Shown here one piece after another: positions 27,268-35,728 of a stretch of 64,000 bases of DNA. The DNA is taken from positions 2,232,001 through 2,296,000 of the forward strand of contig NZ_OCNH01000001.1 in assembly GCF_900230225.1 (NCBI RefSeq), written 5' to 3'. The translations under genes were made by a program, and so were the position numbers. This stretch comes from Spirosoma fluviale. GTDB lineage: Bacteria > Bacteroidota > Bacteroidia > Cytophagales > Spirosomataceae. Below the pieces are notes generated by a model. The model searched no databases, was not told the origin of the DNA, and was given only the letters and a program-made list of their open reading frames with translations. Position 1 is the stretch's first letter. Each line of letters opens with the position of its first letter.

Positions 27268-29052
27268 ATGCATACATTTCATAAAAAGCTTTTACTATCT
27301 GCGTTCACTGTCACGGGCCTTATTGTGCTTGATGGTTGTAACGATTCGTTTTTAACCCGCCCGCCCCAGGGTCAGTATAGCCCGGCGTCGCTATCGAATC
27401 TTAAAGGAATTGAGGGCATTCTGGTTGGTGCCTATGGTATGCTGGATGGCCAGGGAATTGGTGGTCAGGATGCCTGGAACAATGAGGTACAGAACTGGGT
27501 ATTCGGCGGTATTCCCTCCGATGATGCCTATAAAGGTACCGATGCGGGCGACCAGCCCGAGCAGTCCTTCATTGAACGGTACGACTTCCAGCCAACGAAC
27601 AACCACATCCGCAACAAATGGCGTGGGTTGTATGAAGGGGTTGCCCGGACTAACAACGTACTCGATATTCTGCCTACGGTAAAGGATATCACCGATGCCC
27701 GGCGGAAACAGATTGAAGCAGAGGCTAAATTTCTTCGTGGTTATTTCCACTTCGAAGCCCGGAAAATCTTCCGGTACGCGCCTTACATTGATGAGAAGAT
27801 CTACGACATTAGCGACCCGAATTCGACCAAAATCCCCAACGATAAAGAGATTTGGCCGAACATCGAAGCTGATTTTACCGCAGCGGCTGCCGCACTTCCT
27901 GAAACGCAGAGTCAGCCGGGTCGTCCAACCAAATTTGCGGCCTTAGCGCATTTGGCTAAAACGTACATGTTTCAGGGTTTCGATATCTCTACAGGTGCGG
28001 CTAACACGGCGAAATTACAGCAGGCAAAAACGGTATTGGACCAGATCGTGACCAGCGGTAAGTATAAACTGATTGATAATTTCTCGCAGAACTTCGATTC
28101 GGACACCCGCAACAATGCCGAATCCATCTTTGAAGTACAGTACGCCAAATCAGCTTCTGATGACGGAGCCGCCACGGCAGGTATGGGCTTGGCTCACCCC
28201 TATGCTTCACCCTGGGGCTGCTGCGGATTCTACCAGCCTTCTCAGAACCTGGTAAACGCCTACAAAACCGATGCGAACGGCTTGCCACTGCTGGATACGT
28301 TTAACGATGTAGACGTTAAAAACGACCAGGGTATTCCGCTCGAAGCAACTTATACACCCGATGCCGGTCGGCTTGACCCACGCCTTGACTGGACGGTTGG
28401 CCGTCGGGGAATTCTGTATAAAGATTTCAAAATTCACAACAGTGATTTCATCCGGGATCAAACGTATGCTGGCCCTTACTCACCTAAGAAGCACGTTGCC
28501 TCTAAGAAAAACACGTTGCTGGGTGTTGGATGGACGAACCTGACCGGCAACAATTTCCGTCTGATTCGCTACGCACACGTCCTGCTTTGGCTGGCCGAAT
28601 GTGAAGTGGAAATTGGTAGCCTCGAACGGGCCAGAGCCCTCGTCAACCAGGTACGCGCCCGCGCTGCTAACCCGAACGACTGGGTAAAAAAAGCCATTCA
28701 GGGAAGCACTCGGGATGCTTATACGGAAACGAATGAGCCCGCAGCCAATTACGTCATCAAGGAGTATTCGGCCCCCTGGACCGACAAAGTGACCGCCCGC
28801 AAAGCCGTTCGGCACGAAACACGCCTTGAGTTTGCCATGGAAGGTCACCGTTTCTTCGACCTCGTTCGTTGGGGTGTTGCCGCCGACGTGCTAACTGCCT
28901 ACACGGCTACAGAAGGCAATAAGCGGACGTACTTGAAAGGAGCCCGATTTGCTAAAGGGAAGAACGAGTATTTCCCAATCCCACAGGAAGCCATCGACAA
29001 TTCGTCTATTGCGGGCAAACCAACGCTTACTCAAAATCCTGCCTATAAATAA
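27268..29052 (+). CDS. SusD/RagB-family lipoprotein (alpha-galactoside locus)
   Basis: This 594-residue SusD-type lipoprotein has its lipobox cysteine at residue 24 (IVLDGC). An early FLTRPPQGQYSP segment, the helical core (RKQIEAEAKFLRGYFHFEA) and the C-terminal signature (YAHVLLWLAECEVEIGSLERA, RHETRLEFAMEGHRFFDLVRWG) are all present. It is the surface partner of the SusC encoded 31 nt upstream. A GC-rich hairpin with a T run follows the stop, so readthrough to the downstream genes may be partial, or they may have their own start. Confidence 0.94.
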   Translation: MHTFHKKLLLSAFTVTGLIVLDGCNDSFLTRPPQGQYSPASLSNLKGIEGILVGAYGMLDGQGIGGQDAWNNEVQNWVFGGIPSDDAYKGTDAGDQPEQSFIERYDFQPTNNHIRNKWRGLYEGVARTNNVLDILPTVKDITDARRKQIEAEAKFLRGYFHFEARKIFRYAPYIDEKIYDISDPNSTKIPNDKEIWPNIEADFTAAAAALPETQSQPGRPTKFAALAHLAKTYMFQGFDISTGAANTAKLQQAKTVLDQIVTSGKYKLIDNFSQNFDSDTRNNAESIFEVQYAKSASDDGAATAGMGLAHPYASPWGCCGFYQPSQNLVNAYKTDANGLPLLDTFNDVDVKNDQGIPLEATYTPDAGRLDPRLDWTVGRRGILYKDFKIHNSDFIRDQTYAGPYSPKKHVASKKNTLLGVGWTNLTGNNFRLIRYAHVLLWLAECEVEIGSLERARALVNQVRARAANPNDWVKKAIQGSTRDAYTETNEPAANYVIKEYSAPWTDKVTARKAVRHETRLEFAMEGHRFFDLVRWGVAADVLTAYTATEGNKRTYLKGARFAKGKNEYFPIPQEAIDNSSIAGKPTLTQNPAYK

Positions 29053-29073
29053 GCAGACAGTACATTGACCAAC

Positions 29074-29102
29074 AAGAGGCCTGGCATTCTGCCGGGCCTC
29101 TT
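29074..29102 (+). terminator. Rho-independent terminator after susD
   Basis: A 12-bp stem (AAGAGGCCTGGC with a GCCGGGCCTCTT partner, one wobble pair) has a 5-nt loop and is followed by TTTTG. Confidence 0.7.
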
Positions 29103-29228
29103 TTGTATGTCTATATATACGCCATTTAGCTTGGTTAACGCCCGCTGTTCCCGATTCTGTATGCGTTTCACACTGTAGTATATTCTCCCAAAAAGCCCTT
29201 TTTGATTAGATTGCGCTCCTAAAACTCT

Positions 29229-30080
29229 ATGCATAACCAAATTCCGCTCATGCCTTTGCTATCTCGTTTACTCAGAAAACTCATCCTGCTAAGCTTGTTC
29301 ATTCCTGTCCACTATTATGGGCATGCTCAGTCAACCACACCCCAGAAAAAGTACATGTACCTGATTTACCACAAGCTATCGCCGGGACTTACCATTCAGG
29401 ATGCATTACCCGTAGAACGAGAATGGAAAAAGATCAATCAGGCTGCGGTTGATGAAGGTAAGCTGGAAGGCTGGTACATGACGGTCAAACAATTCACATC
29501 GAACCCAAACCAAACTGAATACGACTATGTGACGCGGATCGTTACGCCCGAAATGGCCATTAAAGGGGCATCGCCCGAAGCACTGGCACGCATTTATGGG
29601 GACAGCGTTCAGGCTAAAATGGCCGATTTGCAAAAACGGGACCGGCAGACGGCCCCCGTTGTTAAAATTGAAATCTGGGAGATAAACGATGGCACATTCG
29701 CGCCAAAATTCGCACCCGATGGTACTCAATTCATGATCGTTGATCGTATTCGTCGCCGGACTCCCGGTGCAGATTACGATGGTGTTGTTGGCCAACTTAA
29801 GAAATTAAGCACCGAGCGAATTAAGCGGGGTAACTTATTGGGCTGGGATTTTTCCTCGCTGGTTATTCCCAACGGCAGTGAAAAAGGGTATGAATTCAGT
29901 ATTGCCCATTACGTGACGAGTTTAGGAGCGGTTGGCAACCCGGTACTGGCCGATTCGCCAACGCCCATTATGCCCGCCCAGGCGTACAAGCAACTCCGTA
30001 GTCAAACAGCCCAGGTTTTCGATTTTACCCGGCAGGAAGTTTACCGATTTATGGAATACACCACCAGGCCCACCAACTAA
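29229..30080 (+). CDS. Secreted protein with two similar alpha+beta domains, unknown function
   Basis: This 283-residue protein has a signal peptide ending near GHAQ; Met8 is an alternative start. Two halves resemble each other. About 40-125 reads YMYLIYHKLSPGLTIQDALP...EREWKKINQAAVDEGKLEGWY. About 170-255 reads QFMIVDRIRRRTPGADYDGVV...LKKLSTERIKRGNLLGWDF. Each half gives strand, helix with charged faces, then a Gly-Trp turn and strand, as in dimeric alpha/beta-barrel (NIPSNAP/EthD-like) domains; that fold is an inference. I cannot name a family. It lies between SusD and a cysteine hydrolase, and a hairpin with one bulge overlaps its stop codon. Confidence 0.7.
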   Translation: MHNQIPLMPLLSRLLRKLILLSLFIPVHYYGHAQSTTPQKKYMYLIYHKLSPGLTIQDALPVEREWKKINQAAVDEGKLEGWYMTVKQFTSNPNQTEYDYVTRIVTPEMAIKGASPEALARIYGDSVQAKMADLQKRDRQTAPVVKIEIWEINDGTFAPKFAPDGTQFMIVDRIRRRTPGADYDGVVGQLKKLSTERIKRGNLLGWDFSSLVIPNGSEKGYEFSIAHYVTSLGAVGNPVLADSPTPIMPAQAYKQLRSQTAQVFDFTRQEVYRFMEYTTRPTN

Positions 30081-30169
30081 TAATTGGTGGCCTGGAACGG
30101 GACATTTCAGTACTCCATTCGTTTATCTACAGATAAAGAAACGACTACTAAACTCCTCGACGGACCACC

Positions 30170-30787
30170 ATGAACACCAAAAATAACGACTTACACGGAA
30201 ACGCCCCGGACTCCTCGCCGGTTGCTCTACTGATTATTGACATGATCAACGATCTGGAGTTTCCGGGAGGTGATGAGTTTCTGGAGCCCGCCAAACGGGT
30301 AGCCGAGGCCATTACGACCCTAAAACAGCGCGTTAAAGAACAGAATATACCGGTCATTTATGCCAATGATAACTTTGGGCGATGGCGATCTGATTTTAAC
30401 GAAGTGGTTGAACATGTACTGAACGACGGTGTTCGGGGACATTATCTGGCCCAGGTGCTCAAACCCGATAAAGACGATTATTTCGTACTTAAGCCCAAGA
30501 ACTCCGCCTTCTATGAAACTTCGCTGGATGTGCTGCTCACCTATCTGAAAGTGAAGCACGTGATTCTGACCGGCCTGAGTACGGACTCGTGTATCCTTTT
30601 TTCAGCAAATGACGCTTATATGCGTGACTTAACGCTTTCTATCCCGGTCGATTGCGTGGCCTCCATCAAACCCGCGCATACACATGATGCGCTTGCCTAT
30701 ATGAAGCGGGTGCTACAGGCCGATACGACCCCATCGAATAAAATTGATCTGGAGGCACTGTACCAGGAACTGGAAAGCACCCATTAA
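30170..30787 (+). CDS. Isochorismatase-like cysteine hydrolase
   Basis: This 205-residue cytoplasmic alpha/beta hydrolase belongs to the isochorismatase/nicotinamidase superfamily. The catalytic triad can be placed at Asp24 (ALLIIDMINDLEFPGG), Lys110 (LKPKNSAFYETSLD) and Cys141 (LTGLSTDSCILFSANDAY). The members with closest local motifs act on small amides or are unassigned, so the substrate is open. It sits 90 nt after the two-domain secreted protein and 41 nt before the GH36 gene, likely in one transcript, although nothing obvious links it to galactoside use. Confidence 0.85.
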   Translation: MNTKNNDLHGNAPDSSPVALLIIDMINDLEFPGGDEFLEPAKRVAEAITTLKQRVKEQNIPVIYANDNFGRWRSDFNEVVEHVLNDGVRGHYLAQVLKPDKDDYFVLKPKNSAFYETSLDVLLTYLKVKHVILTGLSTDSCILFSANDAYMRDLTLSIPVDCVASIKPAHTHDALAYMKRVLQADTTPSNKIDLEALYQELESTH

Positions 30788-30828
30788 CAAAATATTAACT
30801 ATTCAATTCACCACTTTTTGTAATTTCG

Positions 30829-33021
30829 ATGAAACAGCTCTGTCTGTCAGTTTTTCTTTTTTTTCTGGTCATCTCACGCATACAGGCGGCACCGGGCGAT
30901 ACCCATATTGCCATTGAAACCCGGCAAACAGCCCTTGTTATTCGGGTCGACAAAGACCAGCTCCCTACCCTTGTTCATCTTGGACCAAAGCTCCGTAACG
31001 CGGCAGAATATGCATCGATCCCGGCCAGAGGTAAGCGGGGTGAAGATTACACGGACATCTATAATTCAGTCTATACACCCGCTGGCAGCCGCAATCTGCT
31101 GGAACCCGCCATCCAGGTTACCCATGCCGATGGCAATCCTTCCCTCGACCTGAAGTACGTTCGGCATGAAAGCCAGTCGGTGGCCGACGGCGTCGTGCTA
31201 ACCAAAGTATACCTGAAAGATCCACAGTACCCGTTTGAAGTTACGCTTTATTACAAAGCCTACCAGAACGAAGATGTAATTGAGCAGTGGAGCACCATTC
31301 GGCATACGGAGAAGAAACCCGTAACGCTCCTGAAGTACGCTTCGGCAAACCTGTACATCCCGGCGCAGAATTACTACCTGACCCATTTTCACGGCGACTG
31401 GGCCAACGAAATGAATCCCAGCGAAATACCGCTTACCGAAGGAATCAAAATACTGGACTCGAAGCTCGGCACCCGCGCCGATCTGTTCCAGCCGCCTTCG
31501 TTTCTGGTATCGCTGAACAAACCCGCCGAAGAAGAGCAGGGCGAAGTGATTGCTGGTACGCTGTCCTGGTCGGGGAACTACCAGCTGGCGTTTGAGGTCG
31601 ACCCGCTGCATAACCTCCGGATCATACCGGGCATCAATCCGTATGCCTCGGCCTATTCCCTCGCACCCGGCACCGAATTTACCACACCCGCTTTCCTGTT
31701 TACCTATTCCGATAAAGGTAAGGGCGGAGCAAGCCGGAGTCTTCATCGCTGGGCTCGTAAACACCGAATCCCGCAGGGAGAAGGCAACCGTCTGACACTC
31801 CTGAACAACTGGGAAGCTACCTATTTCGACTTTAACGAGGAGAAATTAAGTGCTCTGTTTAAGGATGGCAAAAAACTTGGCGTCGATCTGTTTCTGCTTG
31901 ACGATGGCTGGTTCGGCAACAAATACCCCCGCAATAATGACCGGGCCGGGCTGGGCGACTGGCAGGAAAATGTGAAGAAGCTACCGCATGGCCTCGGCTA
32001 TCTGGTGAAGGACGCCGAAAGTGCGGGCGTTAAATTCGGCATCTGGCTGGAGCCGGAAATGGTGAGTCCCAAAAGCGAGTTGTACGAAAAGCACCCCGAC
32101 TGGGTCATTAAACTGCCCAATCGGTCGGAGTATTACTTCCGAAATCAGCTGGTTCTCGATTTGTCGAATCCCAAAGTGCAGGATTTTGTGTACGATCTTG
32201 TAAACGGCTTGTTGACCAAAAACCCAACGCTGGGCTTCATCAAGTGGGATTGCAACGCCGTGATCTACAATGCGTTTTCGGCCACTATCCAGAACCAGTC
32301 AAACCTGTACGTAGATTATGTGCAGGGACTTTATAAAGTGCTGGACCGGCTGCGGGCTAAGTACCCTACCCTGCCCATGATGCTATGCTCGGGTGGCGGT
32401 GGCCGGGTCGATTACGGTGCCCTGAAATACTTCACCGAATACTGGCCGAGTGATAATACCGATGCCCAGGAACGGATATTCATCCAGTGGAATTATTCTT
32501 ATTTCTTCCCGTCCATTGCCAGTTGTAACCACGTGACCGACTGGGGCAAACAACCCATCAAGTTCCGTACCGACGTGGCCATGATGGGAAAAATCGGGTA
32601 CGATATTGTAGTAAGTAAACTGACGGAGGAAGAATTAGCCTTCAGCCAGCAGGCGCTGAAAACCTATGAGCGCATCAAAAACGTAATCTGGAAAGGTGAT
32701 TTGTACCGACTTGCTTCTCCGTATACGAATGATGTTGCGGCCTCCATGTATGTCAGCGAGTCCCGCGACCGGGCGGTCTGGTTCACGTATTTAGTCAATT
32801 CAAGATACAAAGCGGGTAGCCAGGCACCCGTAAAACTAAATGGCCTCGACCCCGCCAAAAACTACCGCATTCAGGAGCTGAATGTTTATCCCGGCACAAC
32901 CTCCCGAATCAATTCCAATACGGCAACTTATTCAGGCAACTACTTGATGACCATCGGCTTCAATCCCCAGGTAGACACCCGCCGAACCAGCGTGGTGTTG
33001 GAAGTGAGTGAAGTGAAATAA
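30829..33021 (+). CDS. Alpha-galactosidase, GH36
   Basis: This 730-residue GH36 enzyme has a signal peptide (MKQLCLSVFLFFLVISRIQA), so it is periplasmic or surface-exposed. An N-terminal beta-supersandwich precedes the barrel, which shows FLLDDGWFGNKYPRNND, GIWLEPEMVSPKSELYEKHP, FIKWDCN with nucleophile Asp474, CSGGGGRVDYG, and WPSDNTDAQER with acid/base Asp542. Length and motifs match family-I GH36 alpha-galactosidases, which release terminal alpha-galactose from melibiose, raffinose-type sugars or galactomannan. It closes the plus-strand locus, followed by an exceptional 32-bp hairpin, and defines the substrate theme of the SusCD pair upstream. Confidence 0.94.
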   Translation: MKQLCLSVFLFFLVISRIQAAPGDTHIAIETRQTALVIRVDKDQLPTLVHLGPKLRNAAEYASIPARGKRGEDYTDIYNSVYTPAGSRNLLEPAIQVTHADGNPSLDLKYVRHESQSVADGVVLTKVYLKDPQYPFEVTLYYKAYQNEDVIEQWSTIRHTEKKPVTLLKYASANLYIPAQNYYLTHFHGDWANEMNPSEIPLTEGIKILDSKLGTRADLFQPPSFLVSLNKPAEEEQGEVIAGTLSWSGNYQLAFEVDPLHNLRIIPGINPYASAYSLAPGTEFTTPAFLFTYSDKGKGGASRSLHRWARKHRIPQGEGNRLTLLNNWEATYFDFNEEKLSALFKDGKKLGVDLFLLDDGWFGNKYPRNNDRAGLGDWQENVKKLPHGLGYLVKDAESAGVKFGIWLEPEMVSPKSELYEKHPDWVIKLPNRSEYYFRNQLVLDLSNPKVQDFVYDLVNGLLTKNPTLGFIKWDCNAVIYNAFSATIQNQSNLYVDYVQGLYKVLDRLRAKYPTLPMMLCSGGGGRVDYGALKYFTEYWPSDNTDAQERIFIQWNYSYFFPSIASCNHVTDWGKQPIKFRTDVAMMGKIGYDIVVSKLTEEELAFSQQALKTYERIKNVIWKGDLYRLASPYTNDVAASMYVSESRDRAVWFTYLVNSRYKAGSQAPVKLNGLDPAKNYRIQELNVYPGTTSRINSNTATYSGNYLMTIGFNPQVDTRRTSVVLEVSEVK

Positions 33022-33035
33022 GAAACCTTAGCGGC

Positions 33036-33111
33036 TTATAATTGAACTGTCCGTTGGCGGTTTCGTAGACCGTAACGTTTACGAAACCGCCAACGGACAG
33101 TTCAATTATAA
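33036..33111. terminator. 32-bp perfect hairpin, bidirectional terminator
   Basis: The arms at 33036-33067 and 33080-33111 are exact complements with a 12-nt loop. The outer ends are A/T-rich (TTATAATTG) and the core is GC-rich, so it can act in both directions between the convergent GH36 gene and the small gene at 33106. The right arm covers the stop codon of the latter. Confidence 0.65.
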
Positions 33112-33432
33112 CTCAATTTCAGCGATAAAATCGGTCGCTTTTTGCCCAAGCTTCACTTGCATGGCGTCACGAATGGCACCGTATACCTGTTCGTTAAGCA
33201 CCCCTTTTCGGGAGCAGTAATCCAGATTCGTTTTGTCTTTTGTGGACTTAAAGAACAGGATTTTCTTGATCTCATTTGAAGACGTTAGCAGGAAGGTGCC
33301 TATTTGCAACGATACTGATCCATTCTCTTCCGTTGCCACCCCAATCTGGAAAGCTCCTTTAGACCTGTAGTGGGTATTCTTTTCAAACGCGGGGATTCGG
33401 CCATTATATGTCGCCTTTAGGCGAAATGTCAA
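33106..33432 (-). CDS. Hypothetical protein, 108 residues
   Basis: I do not recognise this protein. The frame has no ATG; the only plausible start is a TTG at 33432, since an in-frame stop lies just upstream, so the true 5' end is uncertain. The product is soluble, with a strand-rich N-terminal half (GAFQIGVATEENGSVSLQIGTFLL) and a charged helical end (VYGAIRDAMQVKLGQKATDFIAEIEL). It has no signal peptide. It is convergent with the GH36 gene and divergent from the response-regulator kinase. Codon use looks gene-like, so I keep it. Confidence 0.5.
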   Translation of the reverse strand: MTFRLKATYNGRIPAFEKNTHYRSKGAFQIGVATEENGSVSLQIGTFLLTSSNEIKKILFFKSTKDKTNLDYCSRKGVLNEQVYGAIRDAMQVKLGQKATDFIAEIEL

Positions 33433-33538
33433 CTTTTATTTCAAATAATACTGCCCTCAAATGCCAAAAAAGTATATAAACGCCACTTTTATGTATATAT
33501 TTACCTACCTACCCTACGAAACTTCCTAAACACCTTAC

Positions 33539-35548
33539 ATGATAACCACTATTCTTGTCGTCGATGATGAAGAAGATATACAGCCCATCTTTCTGGGGAA
33601 GTTTCGATCAAAGATTCAGCAAGGCGTTTATCAATTTCGATTTGCCCACAATGGCCGTGAGGCACTAGCGAAAATTGAACAGGAACCCGATATTGATCTG
33701 GTTCTGCTGGATATTAACATGCCAGAACTTGACGGACTATCCGTCCTGGCGCAACTTCCTTCCTTAAATCCTCTACTGGGCACCGTCATTGTATCCGCCT
33801 ACGACGACATGAGTAATATCCGGCAGGCCATGAACCGGGGAGCCTTCGATTTTGTCTGTAAACCCATTGACTTTGCAGATATGGAACTCACGATCGAAAA
33901 AACGGTACACCATATACGGCAATTGCGGGAAACTGATCATTTAAAACTAATCGATGCTCTCAAGACGCGTTTTTTCGACAACATCACGCACGAGTTACGC
34001 ACCCCGCTTACGCTGATTTTATCCCCCATGCAGCAACTGATCCAGCGGTATCCTACCCCGCCGGACTTATCCAATGGATTGCGTAACGTTGAACGGCATG
34101 GCCAGCAACTGCTTCAACTGATTAACCAGCTGCTCGATTTGGCCAAGCTGGAATCAGGACACCTTACCCTGTTACAAACCGTTGGAGATCTGGGTGATTT
34201 TATTGAGCAGATTGTCATGGCCTTTGAGCCGATAGCCAACCAGAAACGACTGACCCTGTCGTATGAATGTCAATTAACCAGCCTATATTCGTTTGACACG
34301 GGTAAGCTGGAGCGGATTGTCCATAATCTGCTTTCCAATGCCATTAAGTTTACACCGGAAGGCAACATACACATCCAGGTTACCGAGCATAACAACGGGG
34401 TGCGTCTAGCCGTAACGGATACGGGTATCGGTATTGTACCCGAAAAGCTGACGTATATATTTAACCGTTTCTATCAGGTAGAGCCGGGCAACCCAGTCCA
34501 TAAAGCGGTTTATGTGTCTAATCCCGGTACGGGCATTGGCCTGTCGCTGGTAAAAGAACTGACCGAATTAATGGGCGGACAAGTGCATGTACAAAGCGTT
34601 CCACATGGCATAGATCAGCCATCGGGCACTACGTTCACCGTTGACCTGCCACTTTCTCCCGCTCTGAATGATACAACTGAAAGCATCACACTGGAACCGG
34701 GTCTGCTGGTGGGAAGCGCTTATAACGTCCCTTTGGAAGTCCCTGTTTATAATTCATCGGATCAAGATAAACCGTTGGTACTGGTGGTTGAGGACAATCA
34801 GGAATTAGGCACATTTGTATCTGGCGAGTTGGCAGACACTTACCGGATCATTACAGCCAACAATGGTATCGAAGGCTGGGAGATTGCCAGAAATGAACTC
34901 CCGGATATCGTCCTGACCGATATTATGATGCCCGGCCTGGATGGCTACGAATTAACCCGGCGACTAAAGTCCAATCCCGATACCGATCATATCGCCATAC
35001 TGATACTTACAGCAAAAACTGCGCAATCAAGCCGTATAGAAGGATTTCAGACCGGTGCTGATGACTATATTAACAAGCCATTTCATGTTGACGAACTCAA
35101 ACTGAAACTGCATAACATCCTGGACAGGCAACGAAAGCTGCGGGAACATTATCATAGAGAACTTATCCAGTCGGAGAACACGGTAGCTGCCGAGTCCGTA
35201 AAAGACAGTTTTGTACACACCTTGAATAAGCTGATCGAAGCACAACTCGACGATACGACGTTTGGGGTCGATGAGCTGGCTAAAGAAGCCGGTATGAGCC
35301 GCCGAACACTGCACCGGAAGTTGACGGCTCTTATCAATATGCCCGTAAATGCATTTATCCGGCAATACCGGCTGAAACGAGCGTTGCATTTTATGCGGCA
35401 GGGAAACAATGTATCTCAAGCGGCTTACATGGTCGGTTACGAAAGCCCGGCGCATTTTAGTACGGCTTTCAAAGAGTTTTTCGGAAAGACTCCATCGGAT
35501 TATCTGGCAAATCAAAATCCAGTACGGGCTGTCTCAAATACCAACTAA
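33539..35548 (+). CDS. Soluble hybrid regulator: receiver-histidine kinase-receiver-AraC
   Basis: This 669-residue cytoplasmic protein has no membrane segment. An N-terminal receiver (phospho-acceptor Asp58 in LVLLDINMPELDG) is followed by a HisKA domain (His151 in FFDNITHELRTPLTLIL). An HATPase domain (NLLSNAIKFTPEG, DTGIG, NPGTGIGLSLVKEL) and a second receiver (Asp461 in IVLTDIMMPGLDGY) come next. A C-terminal AraC helix-turn-helix (DELAKEAGMSRRTLHRKL, AAYMVGYESPAHFSTAFKEFFG) ends the protein. It is an HTCS-like protein whose periplasmic sensor is replaced by a receiver, so it probably takes its signal from another kinase. The 7TM-DISM kinase encoded 180 nt downstream is the obvious candidate donor (inference). 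Confidence 0.92.
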   Translation: MITTILVVDDEEDIQPIFLGKFRSKIQQGVYQFRFAHNGREALAKIEQEPDIDLVLLDINMPELDGLSVLAQLPSLNPLLGTVIVSAYDDMSNIRQAMNRGAFDFVCKPIDFADMELTIEKTVHHIRQLRETDHLKLIDALKTRFFDNITHELRTPLTLILSPMQQLIQRYPTPPDLSNGLRNVERHGQQLLQLINQLLDLAKLESGHLTLLQTVGDLGDFIEQIVMAFEPIANQKRLTLSYECQLTSLYSFDTGKLERIVHNLLSNAIKFTPEGNIHIQVTEHNNGVRLAVTDTGIGIVPEKLTYIFNRFYQVEPGNPVHKAVYVSNPGTGIGLSLVKELTELMGGQVHVQSVPHGIDQPSGTTFTVDLPLSPALNDTTESITLEPGLLVGSAYNVPLEVPVYNSSDQDKPLVLVVEDNQELGTFVSGELADTYRIITANNGIEGWEIARNELPDIVLTDIMMPGLDGYELTRRLKSNPDTDHIAILILTAKTAQSSRIEGFQTGADDYINKPFHVDELKLKLHNILDRQRKLREHYHRELIQSENTVAAESVKDSFVHTLNKLIEAQLDDTTFGVDELAKEAGMSRRTLHRKLTALINMPVNAFIRQYRLKRALHFMRQGNNVSQAAYMVGYESPAHFSTAFKEFFGKTPSDYLANQNPVRAVSNTN

Positions 35549-35728
35549 GTTGGCCGATTACAGAACAGTTGTATTCAGGCGGCAATCTACTTTTACCTTG
35601 ATAAACCCATTCTTCAAAACCAATCAGGTTTTTAGTCAGTCGCTGTTGTGTGAGGTTCGCAGGAAGACCAAGGCAAGTAGCTGGTGAGGTGCATAATAGG
35701 TATAAAGACTTGCAAACAAGATGCCGAT

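Noticed and set aside
30821..30828. TAATTTCG as a promoter for the GH36 gene
   Set aside because: It touches the start codon, leaving no room for a transcript leader, and deviates from the -7 consensus.
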